Assembly: GCA_030725745.1 (NCBI GenBank)
Contig: JANRFH010000006.1
Span: 59,720-123,719 of the forward strand
From: Akkermansiaceae bacterium
GTDB lineage: Bacteria > Verrucomicrobiota > Verrucomicrobiia > Verrucomicrobiales > Akkermansiaceae
Reading direction: 5' to 3'
Length of the DNA stretch: 64,000 bases
Made by a program: the position numbers and the translations under genes. Positions within the stretch are counted from its first letter, which is position 1. Every line of letters begins with the position of its first letter. This document shows, in pieces, positions 6,798 through 15,888 of the stretch. A model generated the notes under the pieces. The model worked only from the letters and a program-made list of their open reading frames with translations, ran no database searches and had not been told where the DNA came from.

Positions 6798-8258
6798 CTA
6801 TGCAAACAGATCGTGAATCACTTTTGCCGGGTTTACCCCGGTAAGACGCTCATCAAGCCCCTGCGCCTTGAAGCTCAGCATCAGATGATCCAAGCCCATC
6901 GCATGTAGGATGGTCGCATGCAGATCGCGGACGTGTACTGGATTCTCCGTAATGTTGTAACTAAGTTCGTCCGTCTCTCCATAGACCTGCCCTCCTTTCA
7001 CACCAGCACCGGCCATCCACATACTGAAACAGCGTGGATGGTGATCTCTTCCGTAATTCGTTTCCGTCAAGGCGCCCTGAGAGTAAACCGTCCGGCCAAA
7101 CTCTCCACCCCAGACAACTAGAGTATCATCAAGCATACCACGCTGCTTGAGATCCTGGATCAGTGCATAACAGCCCTGATCCACATCCTTGCACTGCGAT
7201 GTGATGTCGCGCGGGAGGTTATTGTGCTGATCCCATCCACGGTGGAAAATCTGCACAAACCTCACGCCTCTTTCCACTAGCCTCCTTGCCATCAGTGCAG
7301 AGGCGGCAAATGTTCCGTCCTTTCTACTATCTTCACCGTAGAGCTCATAGGTATGCTCGCTCTCACCACTGGTATCCGCAAGCTCCGGCACGGAAGTCTG
7401 CATGCGATAAGCCAGCTCATATTGCTGCATACGCGTCTGGATATCTGGATCACCCACCGCATCAAAAGAGCGCTGGTTCATTTTTCCTAAACCATCAAGC
7501 ATCGCGCGCCGCAATTCACGCGGAACACCCGGCGCGTCTTTAAGGAACAGAACTGGATCGCCCGCAGAACGAAGCGACACTCCAGAATATTTCCCAGGCA
7601 GATACCCTGAGCTCCAGAGGCGATTGGAAATGGCCTGCACATTCGAAAACGGAGAGCTGTGTTGGGCGTTAAGCACGACAAACGCAGGAAGGTCTTCATT
7701 CATCGATCCCAAGCCGTAGGACAACCAAGAACCCATCGACGCTTTCCCATTCTGCATCGAACCCGTGCAGATCAGCTGGTTCGCAGGCTCGTGGTTAATC
7801 GCATCCGTATGCATCGATTTGATCACACAGATGTCATCCGCCATTTTTCCATGCCATGGCAGCAGCTCGCTGATCCACGTCCCGGATTCGCCGTGTTGAG
7901 AAAACTCAAATCGCGATGGCGCGAGCGGGAAGCTCGCTTGTCCCGAAGTCATCCCCGTTAGGCGCTGGCCTTCCTTCGCAAGGTAGTCTGTAAGGTTTTC
8001 TTGAAAACGTTTCTGTAGCTCCGGCTTGTAGTCAAAAGTTTCAAACTGAGACGGCGCACCGATGAGGGAGATGTAGATCACTCGCTTTGCCTTCGGAGCA
8101 AAATGAGGAACACCAGCTCTGGGAGCCGGTGCTCCATCGGCGCCAAGAATGCGCCCGCCTAACAAAGATGCTAAGGCAGCAGCACCCAGCCCAGTGCCGG
8201 ATTTCCGAAAAAACTGCCGCCTCGTGAGAGCGTCGTTGTAGGTCTTGATGGGATCCAT
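6798..8258 (-). CDS. DUF1501 family protein, Tat-exported
   Basis: A 486-residue protein that begins MDPIKTYNDALTRRQFFRKS, with a twin-arginine motif followed by GTGLGAAALASLLGG, so export through Tat is likely. The body shows typical DUF1501 features, for example VVWGGEFGRTVYSQG near residue 390 and GLDHLMLSFKAQGLDERLTG at the end. DUF1501 has the alkaline phosphatase/sulfatase-like fold, but its substrate is not known. The ATG at 8256-8258 lies 17 bases after the stop of the DUF1553 gene, and the two are almost certainly one operon, as is widespread in planctomycetes and Verrucomicrobiota. Confidence 0.92.
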   Translation of the reverse strand: MDPIKTYNDALTRRQFFRKSGTGLGAAALASLLGGRILGADGAPAPRAGVPHFAPKAKRVIYISLIGAPSQFETFDYKPELQKRFQENLTDYLAKEGQRLTGMTSGQASFPLAPSRFEFSQHGESGTWISELLPWHGKMADDICVIKSMHTDAINHEPANQLICTGSMQNGKASMGSWLSYGLGSMNEDLPAFVVLNAQHSSPFSNVQAISNRLWSSGYLPGKYSGVSLRSAGDPVLFLKDAPGVPRELRRAMLDGLGKMNQRSFDAVGDPDIQTRMQQYELAYRMQTSVPELADTSGESEHTYELYGEDSRKDGTFAASALMARRLVERGVRFVQIFHRGWDQHNNLPRDITSQCKDVDQGCYALIQDLKQRGMLDDTLVVWGGEFGRTVYSQGALTETNYGRDHHPRCFSMWMAGAGVKGGQVYGETDELSYNITENPVHVRDLHATILHAMGLDHLMLSFKAQGLDERLTGVNPAKVIHDLFA

Positions 8259-8275
8259 AAAAGATAGATGAAAAT

Positions 8276-11200
8276 TTATTTTGTGATGGTCTCGTCTAGA
8301 TTGAAAATCTGGGTGGCCACCAACGTCCACGCTGCCAGCTCGGGAGCTGGTAGGGATTCATCGGGTTTTGACTCACCCACTAGCAATGCCGTGACGGCTT
8401 CACTTGGCTTCGCGGAATAGTACTCGATGGCTGTATCCAAGGTCTCCTTCACCGCTTCTCTCTCCGGCATCTCCAGTTTCCGCGAAAGCACTCGGACAGT
8501 GATCAAATCAATCCGCTCATCAAAGCCTGAGGCCGCCTTGAGCGTCTTAGTAGCGAGAAGGCGAGCCGCCTCGACAATCTGCTCGTCATTCATGAGGGCA
8601 AGAGCCTGGAGAGGGGTGTTTGTCACATCGCGCCCCACACAGAAACGTTCGCGAGATGGCGCATCAAACACCACCATCGCTGCCGGAGGCGCAGTCCGTT
8701 TCCACAAAGAATAGAAAGACCTACGATACAGGGCATCGCCGGTGTCACGCCTGTAGTCCTTTGTGTTAGATTGAGGCATAGCCACAGCCTCCCAGATACC
8801 TTCCGGCTGATAGGGCTTCACGGATGGGCCGCCGACCTTCTCGGAGAGAATCTCCGCACTGGCTAGCGCTAGATCGCGGATCTGCTCCGCATCCAGGCGC
8901 GTACGCGGCCCACGGGAAATGAGCGTATTGGTAGGATCCTTCTCAAGCTTCTCCGGGCTAACTACACCGGACTGACGATACGCCTTTGATGTGACGATCG
9001 TTTTCACCATATGGCGGAAGTCCCACTCGCTTTCGACAAACTCGGCAGCAAGCCAATCAAGAAGTTTCGGATGAGTCGGGCGGGCACCCATGATGCCAAA
9101 GTCACCAGCGGACTCCACAATTCCCGTTCCGAAAAAGTAAGACCAGAGGCGGTTCATCGTGACACGTGCAGGAAGCGGATTAGCAGGATCATTCAGCCAT
9201 GTTGCGAGCCCAAGACGATCTTTTGGAGCATCTTTATCCATAGGAGGGAGCATGGCGGGAGTATCAGGAAACACCTTTTCCCCCTTCGATGCGTATGCCC
9301 CACGAACCAAGATATGTGCAAAAGGCTCCGAATTTTTCTTTTCCTCAAAAACGAGGGACTTCGCTCCTTTACCGAGGAATGGCGCCTGCTTGCCCAGAAT
9401 GGATTGCCTCTCACGAAGCAACTCAAGCGAAGGCGGATCGACCCTTGTGATGAAATAATCGAAGAGCGCCTTGTTCTGAGCCGGCGTCCGCTTTGCCGCA
9501 GGAAGAGCAAACGAAGCCTCGATCATAGGGACGCTCGCGAGGCGGTTGATTTCAACCGGAGCAAGAAGCCGACGATAGAAACGAAAATCCTGAAGCACGA
9601 CTTTTGAATCGAGTTTCGTAGCGCCATTATCGCGTGAACCAAGTCGCAGCGGAATGGTGGTTTCGATCATAGCACCGACGGAATTGGGTGCCGCAGGCGC
9701 ACCGACCTTCCTGCCGTCAATGAAGACGCTCAAGACCTGATGGCTGCTCTTTGTTCCATCGAAGGTGATCATCACATGATGCCATTGCTTCGGTTTTAAT
9801 ACCGGATTTCCAATAACCTTTGTCGCAGACTTGTCCCAGCTATCGATGACATGGGCTCCTACTTTCCCGTCCTGAAGCCAAAGATCCCAGCCCCGATGGC
9901 CTTCGTCTACATTCATTTTTGCAACGACCGCGCCGCTCGGGCTTCCCTCGATCCAGATGAAACCACCGTAGCTAACTTGATCGCCGCGAGAAAAATTTCC
10001 GATATCACCGAGCTCGATATCACCGTTTGAAATAACAACCGCTTTTCCAAAGAGGCCGTCAACGCGCTCGGGCTCAATCGGCCACTCGCGTGGCTCACCG
10101 TCTACCGTTCCTCTAATGTTTCCCACGGACTCAGCAAGAGGCAGGTGAATCGAAAGCGTGGAGTCTGCCACCTCAGACTTTTCAACACCTGAACCAGATA
10201 GCCACTCATTGAAGTCACCTCTCGCCTCCTTGGTTCGGCTCGCGATGCGCAGATCCACACTCTGCATTTGCTGATCGAGCAAACTCCATTCTTCCCTGTC
10301 ATCCAGCTGCGGGACGAAAACTGCTGGCGGATGATCCACCTGATTACCATCGAGCGCAGTCATCGTGTTGTTCCTGAAAAATGCGGTTAGCTGATAAAAC
10401 TCCTTCGTCGAAAAAGGATCGAACTTGTGGTCGTGGCAGGAAGCACAACTCGCCGTCAGACCCAACCAAGCAGCACCCATCGTATCCACACGATCAGCGG
10501 CATAAATCGCCTCATACTCCTCAGCAATCGCACCGCCCTCGCCAGTCGTAGGCGAGCTTCGCAAAAACCCAGTCGCCACATGCTGGTCGAGCGTCGCATT
10601 CTCAAGAAGATCTCCTGCCAGCTGCTCGGTCGTGAACTGATCCCATTTCATATTCGAATGGAACGCCCGCACCACCCAATCGCGATACGGCCAGATCGAG
10701 CGGTAGTTATCAATGTGTATGCCATGCGTGTCCGCGTATCGAGCTACATCCAGCCAGTGCCTCGCAAACTGCTCCGCACTCTGAATCGTCCCCAGCATCC
10801 TATCAGCCTCCGCAGAAACCGCTGCATCCGCATCTTTTTCATAGCCCACGACAAACGCGTCCGTCTCCCCAGGCTCTGGCGGAAGCCCCGTCAGATCCAA
10901 GGACATCCTCCGATGCAGCCGCCGCGCATCCTCCTCTGGATTCGGCTCAAATCCCTCCTCCTTCAGTTTCTCCAAAACAAAGCCATCAATCGGATTCGCC
11001 GACCACTCACTCTTCGGAGCTTCTGGCTTCACAACAGGCTCGTAAGACCAGTGATCTTCGTAAACCGCCCCTTGTGAGATCCATTTTTCCACCAGCGCAA
11101 TCTCGCGCTCATTCATTACCTTGTGACTCTCCGGCGGAGGCATCACCTCACTCTTATCATCCGAGCGCATCAGATAAATGATCTCAGATTCCTCCGGCTT

Positions 11201-11500
11201 CCCTTTCACAATCACAGGAGCGCCAAAATCGCGCATCTTGAACGCCTCCTCCTCCAGATCGAGCCTTAGAGGCTCCTTTTCCGGCATCCGCGTACTGCTG
11301 TCCGGCCCGTGGCAATGGTAGCAGTATTCAGAAAGAATCGGCTGAATGTGCTCATTGAAAGTCACCTCATCAGGCAACTCAACAGCCCCCTGCTTTTTTG
11401 AAACCGCCTCCCCAGCCCCCTTGCCAACGGCATCGGAAAGCACCCCCGCCGCTAGCATGGCTAGGAGGATCGAAGAATAGACAAAATAGCTGGGTTTCAT
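8276..11500 (-). CDS. DUF1549/DUF1553 secreted protein with cytochrome-like and LamG-like domains
   Basis: About 1,074 residues. A Sec signal peptide (MKPSYFVYSSILLAMLAAGVL) is followed by a planctomycete cytochrome C segment with the haem motif in SEYCYHCHGPD, then DUF1549 (residues roughly 155-370) with a second CxxCH in CASCHDHKFDPF. A concanavalin-like LamG region is in the middle (GGFIWIEGSPSG, SVFIDGRKVG) and DUF1553 is C-terminal (PRTRLDAEQIRDLALA, TNTPLQALALMND). The families are assumed to act in polysaccharide or surface processes, but no reaction is proven. The start chosen (11498-11500) gives the signal peptide; an upstream in-frame start would add 16 residues. Confidence 0.9.
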   Translation of the reverse strand: MKPSYFVYSSILLAMLAAGVLSDAVGKGAGEAVSKKQGAVELPDEVTFNEHIQPILSEYCYHCHGPDSSTRMPEKEPLRLDLEEEAFKMRDFGAPVIVKGKPEESEIIYLMRSDDKSEVMPPPESHKVMNEREIALVEKWISQGAVYEDHWSYEPVVKPEAPKSEWSANPIDGFVLEKLKEEGFEPNPEEDARRLHRRMSLDLTGLPPEPGETDAFVVGYEKDADAAVSAEADRMLGTIQSAEQFARHWLDVARYADTHGIHIDNYRSIWPYRDWVVRAFHSNMKWDQFTTEQLAGDLLENATLDQHVATGFLRSSPTTGEGGAIAEEYEAIYAADRVDTMGAAWLGLTASCASCHDHKFDPFSTKEFYQLTAFFRNNTMTALDGNQVDHPPAVFVPQLDDREEWSLLDQQMQSVDLRIASRTKEARGDFNEWLSGSGVEKSEVADSTLSIHLPLAESVGNIRGTVDGEPREWPIEPERVDGLFGKAVVISNGDIELGDIGNFSRGDQVSYGGFIWIEGSPSGAVVAKMNVDEGHRGWDLWLQDGKVGAHVIDSWDKSATKVIGNPVLKPKQWHHVMITFDGTKSSHQVLSVFIDGRKVGAPAAPNSVGAMIETTIPLRLGSRDNGATKLDSKVVLQDFRFYRRLLAPVEINRLASVPMIEASFALPAAKRTPAQNKALFDYFITRVDPPSLELLRERQSILGKQAPFLGKGAKSLVFEEKKNSEPFAHILVRGAYASKGEKVFPDTPAMLPPMDKDAPKDRLGLATWLNDPANPLPARVTMNRLWSYFFGTGIVESAGDFGIMGARPTHPKLLDWLAAEFVESEWDFRHMVKTIVTSKAYRQSGVVSPEKLEKDPTNTLISRGPRTRLDAEQIRDLALASAEILSEKVGGPSVKPYQPEGIWEAVAMPQSNTKDYRRDTGDALYRRSFYSLWKRTAPPAAMVVFDAPSRERFCVGRDVTNTPLQALALMNDEQIVEAARLLATKTLKAASGFDERIDLITVRVLSRKLEMPEREAVKETLDTAIEYYSAKPSEAVTALLVGESKPDESLPAPELAAWTLVATQIFNLDETITK

Positions 11501-11732
11501 GAGAAATTCGTAGAAGAGCGGCTTCTTATTTCCTAAAAGTAATACTACCACATCTTGTAGTCTCTATCATCTTCACCCAAATGAAGGGATCCCTATTTTT
11601 GCGGATCTCGAAGCAAAAGCCCCGCAATGCTAACCAGAAAAAGCCTCCCAAAATCCATTTCCTCCAAATTCTCAAAAGTCACCCATCCCTCCCCCCGAAC
11701 CAAAACTTCTTCATTGGAGTTTATCTTGCCCT

Positions 11733-11760
11733 GAGCCTGTCGAAGGGAGCTTGTCGAAGG
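11733..11760 (+). repeat. Tandem GAGCYTGTCGAAGG repeat upstream of polA
   Basis: Two exact-length 14-base units (GAGCCTGTCGAAGG and GAGCTTGTCGAAGG) are head to tail, preceded by CTTGCCCT. The reverse complement (CCTTCGACAAGCTC) is a repeat core found across many bacterial genomes. Here the array runs straight into the AT-rich repeat at 11761. Confidence 0.6.
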
Positions 11761-11780
11761 GAGTTTAAAATTTAAAGTTT
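11761..11780 (+). repeat. AT-rich GAGTTTAAA-type repeat, copy 2
   Basis: GAGTTTAAAATTTAAAGTTT lies directly upstream of the polA start (ATG 11788), separated by CCCCCAC. The same family occurs at 1739-1764 and 25137-25163. Confidence 0.6.
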
Positions 11781-11787
11781 CCCCCAC

Positions 11788-14571
11788 ATGAAACGCCTCT
11801 TCCTCCTCGACGGCATGGCCCTGATCTACCGGGCACACTTTGCCTTTATCCAAAATCCCATCCGCAACTCCAAAGGCGTCAACACCTCCGCCCTCTACGG
11901 CTTTATCAACACCCTCCTCTCCATCTTGGAAAAGGAAAACCCCACCCACCTCGGCGTCGCTTTCGATACCTCCGCGCCCACCCCACGCCACATCAAATAC
12001 CCCGCCTACAAAGCCCAGCGCGACGAAATGCCCGAGGAACTCGCCGCCTCCATCCCCCACGTCAAAGCCCTCTGCCGCGCCTTCGCCATCCCCGTCCTCG
12101 AAATCGACGGCTTCGAGGCCGACGACCTCATCGGCACCCTCGTCAAACGCGCCGAGCCAGATGGCTTCGAGTCCTACATGGTCACGCCCGACAAGGACTT
12201 CGCCCAACTCATTTCCCCCACCACCTACATGTGGAAGCCCGGCCGCAAAGGCGCGGACTTCGAAATCATCGGTATGCAGCAGCTCGAAAGCATCTGGGGC
12301 GTCTCCGAGCCGCACCAGATCATCGATCTACTCGGCCTCATGGGCGATGCCGCCGACAACATCCCCGGCATCCCCGGAATCGGCCCAAAGACCGCCCAAA
12401 AACTCATCTCCGAGTATGGCAGCATGGAAAATCTCCTCGCCAACACCTCCAAACTCAAAGGCAAACAGAAAGAAAACGTCGAAGCCAACAAAGACCAAGC
12501 CCTCCTCTCCAAAGACCTCGCCACCATCATCATCGACTGCCCTCTAGAAGTCACATGGGACGATCTCCTCGTCTCCCAACGCGACGACGAAGCCATCAAG
12601 CAACTCTTCACCGACTTCGAATTCCGCACCCTCACCAAACGCCTCTTCGGAGACGACGTAGGGAGCGCTGCCTTCAGGCGGCGTGAGGATGAGCAACAAC
12701 CAGAAACAATCTTCGACACCTTCAAAACCATCAAAGAAGTCCCCCACACCTACCACCTCGCCAACACCAAAGCCCTCAAGCAAACCCTTTTCAAATCCCT
12801 AGCCGAGCAAAAATCCTTCTGCTTCGATATCGAAACCACCTCACTCGACCGCCATTCCGCCAAGCTCCTCGGCATCGCCTTCTCTTGGAAAGCCCACGAA
12901 GCTTGGTATCTCCCATTTTCCGAAGACCTCCTCCCGGAAATCAAAACCCTTCTCAACAGCCCTGCGGAAAAGATCGGCCACAACCTGAAATACGACCTCT
13001 CCGTCCTCCACTCCCACCAAATTTCCGTCACCGGCCCCTTCTTCGACACCATGCTCGCCGATGCCCTCGCCGCCCCCGAGCGCCGCCACAGCATGGACTA
13101 CCTTTCGGAAATCCTCCTCGGCTACACCCCGGTGAAACTCGCCGACATCGCCGCCGCACCCGTCGACGATTCCGCCCAAGACGACCTCTTCGCCCACGCC
13201 GAGAAGAAAGCCTCAAAATCCAAGGAACTCGACATAGCGAGCATCCCCTTGGAAATCATGGCCGAATACGCCGCCGAGGACGCCGACGTCACCTTCCAAC
13301 TCGCCGCGAAACTCCGCCCCCTCGTCAAAGAAACCGGCCAAGACAAAATCTTCTCCGAAATCGAAGCCCCCCTCCTCCCCGTCCTCGTCCGCATGGAAAT
13401 GGAAGGCATCGCCATCGATGAAGAAGCCCTCGAAACCATCGGCGTCGATCTCCAACAAACCATCGACCAGCTCGCCAAATCCATCGAGCAACACGCCGGC
13501 ACCCCCTTCAACATCGCTTCACCAAAACAACTCGGCCAAATCCTCTTCGATCACCTCAAGCTCCTCGACAAGCCCAAGAAAACCAAAACCGGCCAATACA
13601 AAACCGACGAGCAAACCCTATCCACCCTCCTCGGCATCCACCCCATCATCGAGGAAATCCTCTCCTACCGCGAGGCCACCAAACTCAAATCCACCTACCT
13701 CGACGCCCTCCCCACCCACATCGCCCCGGAGACCGGCCGCATCCACACCCACTACCACCAGCTCCTCGCCGCCACCGGCCGCCTCGCCTCCTCTGATCCC
13801 AACCTCCAGAACATCCCCGTCCGCTCCGAGGCAGGCCGCAAAATCCGCCAAGCCTTCGTCCCGCGCAAAGGCTTCACCCTCCTCTCCTGCGACTACTCCC
13901 AGATCGAGCTCCGCGTCATGGCCGCCCTCGCCTGCGATCCCACCATGATCTCCGCCTTCCAGGACGGCGCAGACATCCACACCATCACCGCCGCGAAAGT
14001 CCACGGAGTCACCCCAGAGGAAGTCACCCGCGACATGCGCTCCGGCGCGAAAATGGTCAACTTCGGCATCATCTACGGCATCTCCGCCTTCGGCCTCTCG
14101 CAACGATTGGCAATCCCCCGATCAGACGCAGCGGAAATCATCGACGCCTATTTCCGCGAGTATCCCGCCATCAAGCAATACATGGATCGCACCATCGCCG
14201 AGTCCCGCGACAAAGGCTACGCCGAAACCCTAGCAGGCCGCCGCCGCCACTACCCCGACCTTACCTCCGGAAACGCCGGCCTACGCCAGAACGCCGAACG
14301 CGCCGCCATCAACATGCCCATCCAAGGCACCTCCGCCGACATGATCAAACTCGCCATGATCAAGATCGACGACCTCCTCCGCAAAAAGCCTTACCAAACC
14401 AAAATGCTCCTCCAAGTCCACGACGAACTCGTCTTCGACCTCCACCCCGACGAGGAATCCGAGCTAGTCCCGAAAATCCTCCACATCATGGAATCCGCCC
14501 TCCCCCTCCCGCATGGAGTCCCCATCCTCGTGGAAAAAGGCACCGGGAAAAACTGGCTGGCGGCGCACTAA
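11788..14571 (+). CDS. polA: DNA polymerase I
   Basis: The 927-residue protein has all three domains: 5' nuclease (residues about 1-290, with EADDLIGTL and the helix-hairpin-helix GIPGIGPKTAQKL), a 3'-5' exonuclease with intact catalytic motifs (FDIETTS near 345, IGHNLKYDLSVL, and YAAEDADVTFQL), and the polymerase domain (LSCDYSQIELR near 700, KMVNFGIIYG, LLQVHDELVFD near 878). It fills gaps and removes primers in replication and repair. The linker between the nuclease and exonuclease domains (residues about 291-301, GSAAFRRREDE) is encoded by a copy of the palindromic repeat at 12662-12683. The proofreading residues are present, so it should be proofreading competent. Confidence 0.97.
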   Translation: MKRLFLLDGMALIYRAHFAFIQNPIRNSKGVNTSALYGFINTLLSILEKENPTHLGVAFDTSAPTPRHIKYPAYKAQRDEMPEELAASIPHVKALCRAFAIPVLEIDGFEADDLIGTLVKRAEPDGFESYMVTPDKDFAQLISPTTYMWKPGRKGADFEIIGMQQLESIWGVSEPHQIIDLLGLMGDAADNIPGIPGIGPKTAQKLISEYGSMENLLANTSKLKGKQKENVEANKDQALLSKDLATIIIDCPLEVTWDDLLVSQRDDEAIKQLFTDFEFRTLTKRLFGDDVGSAAFRRREDEQQPETIFDTFKTIKEVPHTYHLANTKALKQTLFKSLAEQKSFCFDIETTSLDRHSAKLLGIAFSWKAHEAWYLPFSEDLLPEIKTLLNSPAEKIGHNLKYDLSVLHSHQISVTGPFFDTMLADALAAPERRHSMDYLSEILLGYTPVKLADIAAAPVDDSAQDDLFAHAEKKASKSKELDIASIPLEIMAEYAAEDADVTFQLAAKLRPLVKETGQDKIFSEIEAPLLPVLVRMEMEGIAIDEEALETIGVDLQQTIDQLAKSIEQHAGTPFNIASPKQLGQILFDHLKLLDKPKKTKTGQYKTDEQTLSTLLGIHPIIEEILSYREATKLKSTYLDALPTHIAPETGRIHTHYHQLLAATGRLASSDPNLQNIPVRSEAGRKIRQAFVPRKGFTLLSCDYSQIELRVMAALACDPTMISAFQDGADIHTITAAKVHGVTPEEVTRDMRSGAKMVNFGIIYGISAFGLSQRLAIPRSDAAEIIDAYFREYPAIKQYMDRTIAESRDKGYAETLAGRRRHYPDLTSGNAGLRQNAERAAINMPIQGTSADMIKLAMIKIDDLLRKKPYQTKMLLQVHDELVFDLHPDEESELVPKILHIMESALPLPHGVPILVEKGTGKNWLAAH
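12662..12683 (+). repeat. Palindromic repeat copy inside the polA reading frame
   Basis: A 22-base sequence with core CGCTGCCTTCAGGCGGCG forms a hairpin with stem CGCTGCC/GGCGGCG (one T-G pair) and loop TTCA. Copies lie at 25097-25118 (reverse strand) and 34351-34372 and 34388-34409 in priA. It encodes part of the interdomain linker of PolA. Confidence 0.7.
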
Positions 14572-14636
14572 TCCCAGCATCCCCAATTTTGAGGATACAA
14601 AACCGCTTTGCGCAAAATGCTCTACGCTCTACGTTT

Positions 14637-14667
14637 CCCAATGTTGCCCAATGTTGCCCAAGCAACA
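14637..14667 (+). promoter_or_regulatory. Short tandem repeat and hairpin before the PEP-CTERM gene
   Basis: CCCAATGTTG occurs twice in tandem (14637-14656) and is followed by CCCAAGCAAC. TGTTGC (14652-14657) and GCAACA (14662-14667) form a perfect 6-bp stem with loop CCAA, 25 bases before the start of the PEP-CTERM gene. There is no poly-T tract, so it may be a leader structure rather than a terminator of polA. Confidence 0.35.
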
Positions 14668-14692
14668 AGCCCACTAACTCCTCAAAAAAACT

Positions 14693-15583
14693 ATGAAATC
14701 TTTTAAGAAAAACGCCACGTTCGCAGCTTTTGCGGTTCTGTCATCTGTGCCATCTGATGCAGCCACAATCTCTTATTCCAGCAACGTGGCAGGCAGCGAC
14801 TATGCAGTTGGGACAAACTGGAATGGTGGCTCTATCCCGGGAACCACCCCCGGCGATGGAGGACTAATCAATGCCAACAAAAGCACGACGGTCAGTTCGG
14901 TTATTACGACGAATCCTGCTTCCCTCCAAATTCAGAATGCGCTTGGCACTGCGACGATTAACGTCACCACCGGCGGGAGTTTGACCACATCGTCAACCAA
15001 CGTGGGACATAACCGCACCGGCACTGTAGCTGACGGAATTGGCGTTCTGAACATTACCGGTGGAACCTACAGCGGCGGCACCGTCATCGTCGGTAATGCC
15101 GGCATCGCAGAAGGAATCATCAATGTGAGTGGCGCTGGCACCTTTAATTTTGGCACAATGACTGTCGATAGAATTGCAGGCACAAAGGGCACTATCAACG
15201 TGACAGGTAGTAGCGCATCCATCAACGGCACAAGCATGACGTTGAACGACAATGCCTTCCTTAACTTTACCCTGGGTAGTGCTGGAGTGGCTTCCATAAG
15301 CCTTTCCAATGCATTTACCTTAAATGCACTCGCTAATCTCTCTATTGACGCAAGTCTCTACGCGGGCGGCGTAGGAATCATTGATTTGGTCACATTCGCC
15401 ACTAACACCGGAACGACATGGAATAGTGTTGCTATCAACAACCTGGATCCAGCGTATGCAGGTGTGGTTAAGTTCGATACCGATAGCATGTATCTCGAAA
15501 TTTCACCCATCCCGGAACCTTCGGCTTTCGTTCTTCTCGGACTTTCCGTTATGGGCTTTACCGCCACTCGTCGACGCCGATAA
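14693..15583 (+). CDS. PEP-CTERM sorting-signal surface protein
   Basis: A 296-residue secreted protein. The N-terminus is a Sec signal peptide (MKSFKKNATFAAFAVLSSVP, cleavage probably after SDA). The middle is rich in G, T, S and N with repeated beta-strand-like units (NITGGTYSGGTVIVGN, NVSGAGTFNFGTMTV), as in autotransporter-like beta-helix adhesins. The C-terminus has IPEPSAFVLLGLSVMGF followed by TATRRRR, the PEP-CTERM tripartite signal. Such proteins are processed by an exosortase and usually linked to extracellular polysaccharide. No exosortase gene is in this window. Confidence 0.85.
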   Translation: MKSFKKNATFAAFAVLSSVPSDAATISYSSNVAGSDYAVGTNWNGGSIPGTTPGDGGLINANKSTTVSSVITTNPASLQIQNALGTATINVTTGGSLTTSSTNVGHNRTGTVADGIGVLNITGGTYSGGTVIVGNAGIAEGIINVSGAGTFNFGTMTVDRIAGTKGTINVTGSSASINGTSMTLNDNAFLNFTLGSAGVASISLSNAFTLNALANLSIDASLYAGGVGIIDLVTFATNTGTTWNSVAINNLDPAYAGVVKFDTDSMYLEISPIPEPSAFVLLGLSVMGFTATRRRR

Positions 15584-15669
15584 TCCACTCACCCCGATTT
15601 ACCGTGGTCGGCTGCCAATCGATTTCTTGATAAGTCTTCAGAGATTCCAAGAAAATCACCTCTCATTAC

Positions 15670-15683
15670 GATCTGAAAAGATC
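15670..15683 (+). terminator. Possible weak terminator or stem-loop after the PEP-CTERM gene
   Basis: GATCT-GAAA-AGATC is a perfect 5-bp stem with a GNRA tetraloop, followed by ATAGGTTTTC with only four T. It is 87 bases after the stop codon. Stability is modest and the T tract short. Confidence 0.25.
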
Positions 15684-15738
15684 ATAGGTTTTCAGCCAAG
15701 AAAAACCTCAAACAAATGACCACTCAGGCCGTCTGTAA

Positions 15739-15888
15739 GGTCATCAGATCCTCTCGGACAACCGGGTGGTCTTCAATATCGGTGGAAACAAGTTCCGGCT
15801 GGTGGTGATCGCTTACTACTCGGCCGGAATCCTGAAAATCGATCGGATCGGAACCCACGCGGAATACGACAAATGGAATCTCAAATGA
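15739..15888 (+). pseudogene. 5'-truncated HigB toxin
   Basis: The frame from 15739 after an in-frame TAA (15736-15738) to the TGA at 15886-15888 encodes GHQILSDNRVVFNIGGNKFR, then about 29 residues ending RIGTHAEYDKWNLK. This is the C-terminal half of HigB-type mRNA interferases, where NRVVFNIxGNKYRL and GTHAEYDK are conserved. The N-terminal half is missing and no start codon is available. The stop overlaps the antitoxin start as ATGA. No recognisable remnant of the N-terminus was found in the 150 bases upstream. Confidence 0.75.

Noticed and set aside
11593..12315. Minus-strand open frame of 240 codons opposite the 5' part of polA
   Set aside because: Glycine/acidic shadow of polA; no domain signature, and it contains the intergenic repeats.
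15706..15720. 15-base identity CCTCAAACAAATGAC shared with 21546-21560
   Set aside because: One or two exact 15-base matches are expected by chance in a window of this size, and flanks are unrelated.
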